In this document: positions 6,593-8,795 of the stretch, piece by piece
Numbering within the stretch: position 1 is the first letter of the stretch
How the letters are laid out: each line of letters starts with the position of its first letter
From: JBBQKP01 sp038326995
GTDB taxonomy: Bacteria; Planctomycetota; Phycisphaerae; Tepidisphaerales; Tepidisphaeraceae
Direction of reading: 5' to 3'
DNA length: 8,795 bases
Assembly: GCA_038326995.1 (NCBI GenBank)
Contig: JBBQKP010000140.1
Coordinates: 1-8,795, forward strand
Made by a program: the position numbers and the translations under genes
Notes under the pieces: model-generated
What the model saw: only the letters and a program-made list of their open reading frames with translations
Databases searched by the model: none
Told to the model about the DNA's origin: nothing

Positions 6593-7135
6593 TTGTTTAT
6601 GTTTTCAAAAAGGAAGTAACGATCAATTTGAAATTTACGAGGATTTGTCAGCACGCTTTCAGGTCCGAACTTTACTGAGTTCTTCAGATGCTAAAGGCTG
6701 CCAGGGATGGCAATTTACGCATTCATGCTTCAACATATTTAGCCGACGTGTGGCCTAGAATCAACAACCCGAACAAACCATTCCACCATAATAATTAATC
6801 TTCAAGTGAATGTGTGACAGCACGACCCGAGAAAAACGCCGCATCTGACTCCTGTTATGTGCGCATCACCAACGTGCCCGACACAATCGTCCGAGCGATA
6901 CTAGGCCTTGATCAAAGCATACCACCCAACGGCACGCGGATTGATCATTCAAACCGGCAGGACGACCATGTTTCAATTACAAAACACAATTTCCCAGCTT
7001 TCCCGGGCAAGCGCGTCGCTGCTAGCACCGGTGGTCGTGCTGGGGGAGGTCAAGTGGCGGATCGTCATCCTGACCGCAGCGAGCTTCGCCGCGATGTGCT
7101 GAACAAGTTCAGAAGCCTCATACACTTACTCCGCC
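6593..7135. other. 543-bp gap without a confident gene
   Basis: This stretch lies between the 5' end of the AraC-type gene and the 3' end of ilvC. The left part (6593-6815) is A/T-richer than the neighbouring genes and probably holds the promoter of the AraC-type gene, but I see no convincing -35/-10 pair. I find no tRNA-like fold, CRISPR or transposase. The right part contains the possible small ORF at 6968-7102 and a short CTGAAC-AA-GTTCAG palindrome (7099-7112) with no T-run. Confidence 0.6.
6968..7102 (+). CDS. Possible small protein (44 aa), hydrophobic C-terminal half
   Basis: An ATG with an AGGA 5-6 nt upstream opens a 44-codon frame starting MFQLQNTISQLSRAS. It is followed by a hydrophobic stretch (SLLAPVVVLGEV) and a hydrophobic end (IVILTAASFAAMC). 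In this frame most third codon positions from about codon 10 onward are G or C, as in the neighbouring genes, while the competing frame that starts at 6814 lacks this bias. It could be a small membrane-associated peptide, the remnant of a larger gene, or chance. I recognise no family. It faces the 3' end of ilvC and has no partner gene. Confidence 0.3.
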   Translation: MFQLQNTISQLSRASASLLAPVVVLGEVKWRIVILTAASFAAMC

Positions 7136-8155
7136 TCAGTTCTTCGGCGGCTCTTTTGCTCCGAGCCAGGGCATGAGCTTTCGCAGCTTGCGGCCAGTTA
7201 CTTCCACCGGGTGCGCGTTGTCCTTCTCATAGAGAGCGTTGAAATTCTTCATCCCGCCTTCGTATTCAGCGCGCCATTCACGGGCGAACTGGCCCGACTG
7301 AATCTCGGTCAGGATTTTCTTCATCTCGGCCTTGGTGGCGTCGGTGACGATGCGCGGGCCTCGCGTGAGGTCGCCGTACTCGGCCGTGTTGCTGATCGAA
7401 TACCGCATGTAATCCAGCCCGCCGACGTAGATCAGATCGACAATCAGCTTCACTTCATGCACGCACTCGAAGTACGCCATTTCCGGGGGATAGCCGGCCT
7501 CGACGAGCGTTTCGAACCCCGCCTTGATGAGCGAAGCGAGCCCGCCGCACAGAACCGCCTGCTCGCCGAACAGGTCGGTTTCGCACTCGTCTTTGAATGT
7601 CGTTTCGATGATGCCCGACCTCGCGCCGCCCACGCCGCTCGCCCAGGCGAGTGCAAGGTTTCGCGCGTTCCCCGTCGCATCGTGGTTCACCGCAAGCAAA
7701 CACGGCACGCCGCCGCCCTTTTCAAATTCGCTGCGAACCAAGTGGCCCGGCCCCTTGGGCGCAACCATGATGACATCGACCGACGCGGGCGGGGCGATCG
7801 TCTTGAAATGCACGTTGAACCCGTGAGTGAAACCGAGTGCCGTGCCCGGGCGAAGGTTGGGTTCGATTTGCTTGAAGTACACTTCGGGCTGACGCTCGTC
7901 GGGAAGCGCGACGATGGAAAGATCGGCGGTTTTGATGGCCTCTTCGATCGAAACGAGCTTGAAATTCTTCGACACCGCGAGCCTGCCGTTGGCGCTGTCA
8001 GGACGATTCGCCACGATCACGTTCAAGCCGCTCTCACGCATGTTCTGTGCGTGGGCATGGCCCTGCGAGCCGAAACCCAGAATCGCAACCGTCTTGCCCA
8101 AAAGGGCGTCGATCGGGGCTTCTTTGTCGTAGAGCATTTTGAGCGGCTGGGACAT
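7136..8155 (-). CDS. ilvC: Ketol-acid reductoisomerase (NAD(P)(+)), class I
   Basis: This enzyme of valine, leucine and isoleucine synthesis converts 2-acetolactate or 2-aceto-2-hydroxybutyrate to the dihydroxy acid by Mg-dependent alkyl migration and NAD(P)H reduction. Numbered from the upstream ATG at 8161, the product has the Rossmann motif GFGSQGHAHAQN (29-40), FTHGFNVHF with the catalytic His113, MVAPKGPGHLVR (132-143), metal ligands D196 and E200 in TDLFGEQAVLCGG, and FECVHEV (E232, E236). Its roughly 340 residues make it the short class I form. The cofactor loop (ANRPDSANGRLA, 51-62) departs from the usual GLRxGSxSW type. Two ATGs lie 6 nt apart. The AAGGAA site abuts the first (8161) but is about 6 nt before the second (8155), so I chose 8155, giving 339 aa. 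It stands alone: no ilvB, ilvN or leuA adjoins it. It is divergent from the membrane protein gene. Confidence 0.95.
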   Translation of the reverse strand: MSQPLKMLYDKEAPIDALLGKTVAILGFGSQGHAHAQNMRESGLNVIVANRPDSANGRLAVSKNFKLVSIEEAIKTADLSIVALPDERQPEVYFKQIEPNLRPGTALGFTHGFNVHFKTIAPPASVDVIMVAPKGPGHLVRSEFEKGGGVPCLLAVNHDATGNARNLALAWASGVGGARSGIIETTFKDECETDLFGEQAVLCGGLASLIKAGFETLVEAGYPPEMAYFECVHEVKLIVDLIYVGGLDYMRYSISNTAEYGDLTRGPRIVTDATKAEMKKILTEIQSGQFAREWRAEYEGGMKNFNALYEKDNAHPVEVTGRKLRKLMPWLGAKEPPKN

Positions 8156-8204
8156 GGTCATTTCCTTTTTTGTTGAACGGGGAAAAGAGGCTAGAGCGAA
8201 TCAG

Positions 8205-8232
8205 CCCGATTTGCAATTCCCGATTTACAATT
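8205..8232. repeat. 14-bp tandem repeat in the ilvC upstream region
   Basis: CCCGATTTGCAATT (8205-8218) is followed at once by CCCGATTTACAATT (8219-8232), with one difference. The pair lies about 45-75 bp upstream of the ilvC start, where a promoter or activator site would be expected, but no clear -35/-10 pair can be fixed. It may be a paired binding site or a chance duplication. Confidence 0.55.
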
Positions 8233-8278
8233 CATCGGCTCAGTTCTCACTGCTCGACTCAGCCCGAATGCGATTACC

Positions 8279-8287
8279 TTATCCACA
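8279..8287 (+). promoter_or_regulatory. Isolated consensus DnaA-box sequence
   Basis: TTATCCACA, the exact E. coli consensus DnaA box, occurs in the intergenic region 28 bp before the membrane protein start. There is one copy only and no AT-rich unwinding element or dnaA gene nearby, so this is not an origin. It might titrate DnaA or regulate transcription, or be coincidence. Confidence 0.3.
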
Positions 8288-8314
8288 ACCGCGTAGTATG
8301 CTTCAATAAAGCAA

Positions 8315-8686
8315 ATGGCCTGGTACAGCGACCTGATCATCTTCCTCTTTGCCGGCCTGTGTGTCGGCGCGGGCTACATGTACATGACGCACAGCCCGGC
8401 CGCAGGTGCGCTCGCGGAGTTCGAGGCGATTCGCCGCAACCAGATCCGCGCCAAGCTTCGCCGCTTCGGCGGAGGGCTCATGTGCATCGTGGGCGTGTGC
8501 CTGATCGTCGGCCACCTTGCAACCCGCGGCCCGCGCCCCAGCGCCTGGTCGCTCTTGCCCTGGATCATCATTCTCCTGGCCGTCGGCGTGCTCATGTGCC
8601 TGGCCCTGGTCGACCTCAGGCTCACCCAGCAACTTCGCCGCGATTATCGCGGCAAACCTTCGGACCCACCGGACAACAAGCCATGA
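8315..8686 (+). CDS. Hypothetical membrane protein with three predicted transmembrane helices
   Basis: The 123-aa protein is not one I recognise. It has hydrophobic segments at about residues 6-24 (DLIIFLFAGLCVGAGYMYM), 52-68 (GGGLMCIVGVCLIVGHL) and 78-98 (WSLLPWIIILLAVGVLMCLAL). A basic segment with RRNQIRAKLRRF (40-51) lies between the first two, and a polar tail ends RRDYRGKPSDPPDNKP. By the positive-inside rule the 40-51 loop and the C-terminus would face the cytoplasm; since an odd number of helices cannot easily satisfy both, the topology is unsure. The ATG has no clear Shine-Dalgarno. The stop overlaps the next start as ATGA (8683-8686), which implies co-translation with the putative lipoprotein gene that follows. 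Third-position G/C bias and the coupled neighbour support it as a real gene. Confidence 0.8.
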   Translation: MAWYSDLIIFLFAGLCVGAGYMYMTHSPAAGALAEFEAIRRNQIRAKLRRFGGGLMCIVGVCLIVGHLATRGPRPSAWSLLPWIIILLAVGVLMCLALVDLRLTQQLRRDYRGKPSDPPDNKP

Positions 8687-8795
8687 ACGAACTCGATACT
8701 ACTTCGACCGGCAGATCGTCATCACGACCCACACTCCTGCGAACGTGTCTCTTCCTGTTTCCCATTTTGCTGGCGTCGCTCGCTTGCGATCAGAA
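8683..8795 (+). CDS. Putative lipoprotein, N-terminal fragment
   Basis: An ATG overlapping the stop of the preceding gene (ATGA) opens a frame that stays open to the right edge, giving 37 codons. The product begins MNELDTTSTGRSSSRPTLLR, then a hydrophobic run TCLFLFPILLASLAC and DQ. This is a signal peptide with Cys35 in a permissive lipobox (S-L-A-C rather than the canonical L-A-G/A-C), so the protein may be lipid-anchored. The leader before the hydrophobic core is rather long, so a later start is possible, but no in-frame ATG is seen. Asp at +2 would suggest inner-membrane retention by the E. coli rule, which may not hold here. The rest of the gene lies outside the window and its function is unknown. 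Confidence 0.6.
   Translation, partial: MNELDTTSTGRSSSRPTLLRTCLFLFPILLASLACDQ

Noticed and set aside
7099..7112. CTGAAC-AA-GTTCAG palindrome as an ilvC terminator
   Set aside because: The loop is too tight, the stem short and no T-run follows on the minus strand.
6814..7176. GTG-started 120-codon frame running into the ilvC 3' end
   Set aside because: It lacks the third-position G/C bias, overlaps ilvC antisense, and has no family motif; the 6968-7102 frame is the better candidate in this gap.
7211..8176. Long plus-strand open frame (321 codons) opposite ilvC
   Set aside because: It is fully antisense to the clearly identified ilvC, rich in Arg/His/Asp with no recognisable domain, as expected of a shadow of a GC-rich gene.
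1..8795. CRISPR array, tRNA/rRNA genes, insertion sequence, prophage or defence system
   Set aside because: No regularly spaced repeats, tRNA-like folds, rRNA-like sequence, transposase, integrase, nuclease or toxin-antitoxin motifs were found on either strand.

Overview
The window looks like a chromosomal fragment from a planctomycete, most likely of the Phycisphaerae type. The strongest clue is the gene at 1873-2880. It encodes a pseudopilin-like protein with an FTLVELLVVIGIIAVLISILLP leader and a C-terminal FGDGHVEM motif, a family greatly expanded in Planctomycetes and Lentisphaerae. High GC, frequent lack of Shine-Dalgarno sequences and mostly single-gene transcription units fit this. 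The lineage is inferred from these features, not proven.

Layout, left to right. Positions 2-292 (+) hold the C-terminal part of the chromosome segregation protein ScpB. It converges on a minus-strand pair: the pseudopilin gene (2880-1873) followed by an ABC-type extracellular solute-binding protein (1780-494). That pair has a recognisable promoter with an overlapping palindrome at its 5' end, a highly structured 92-bp spacer between the genes, and an intrinsic terminator at 446-473. Next come a VOC-Nudix fusion protein (3889-3071, -) and, divergent from it across about 60 bp, the DNA polymerase III delta' subunit HolB (3950-4978, +). After a repeat-bearing gap lies a GAF-like/AraC-type transcription factor (6592-5234, -). 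A 543-bp gap follows with one possible 44-aa ORF, then ketol-acid reductoisomerase IlvC (8155-7136, -). The right edge has a plus-strand pair joined by an ATGA overlap: a three-helix membrane protein (8315-8686) and the start of a putative lipoprotein (8683 onward, cut by the window edge).

Most genes are housekeeping (scpB, holB, ilvC) or general accessory functions, and no defence system, prophage, CRISPR array or insertion sequence is visible. The least ordinary material is: (i) the pseudopilin/solute-binding pair without permease genes, whose spacer carries a perfect 14-bp-stem hairpin ending 9 nt before the second start codon and a 10-nt segment complementary to the hairpin apex, an attenuator-like layout; (ii) the VOC-Nudix fusion; (iii) unusual residues in the IlvC cofactor loop and the missing zinc-site cysteines of HolB; and (iv) several palindromic or tandem short repeats in the gaps. 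I see no convincing new multi-gene system.
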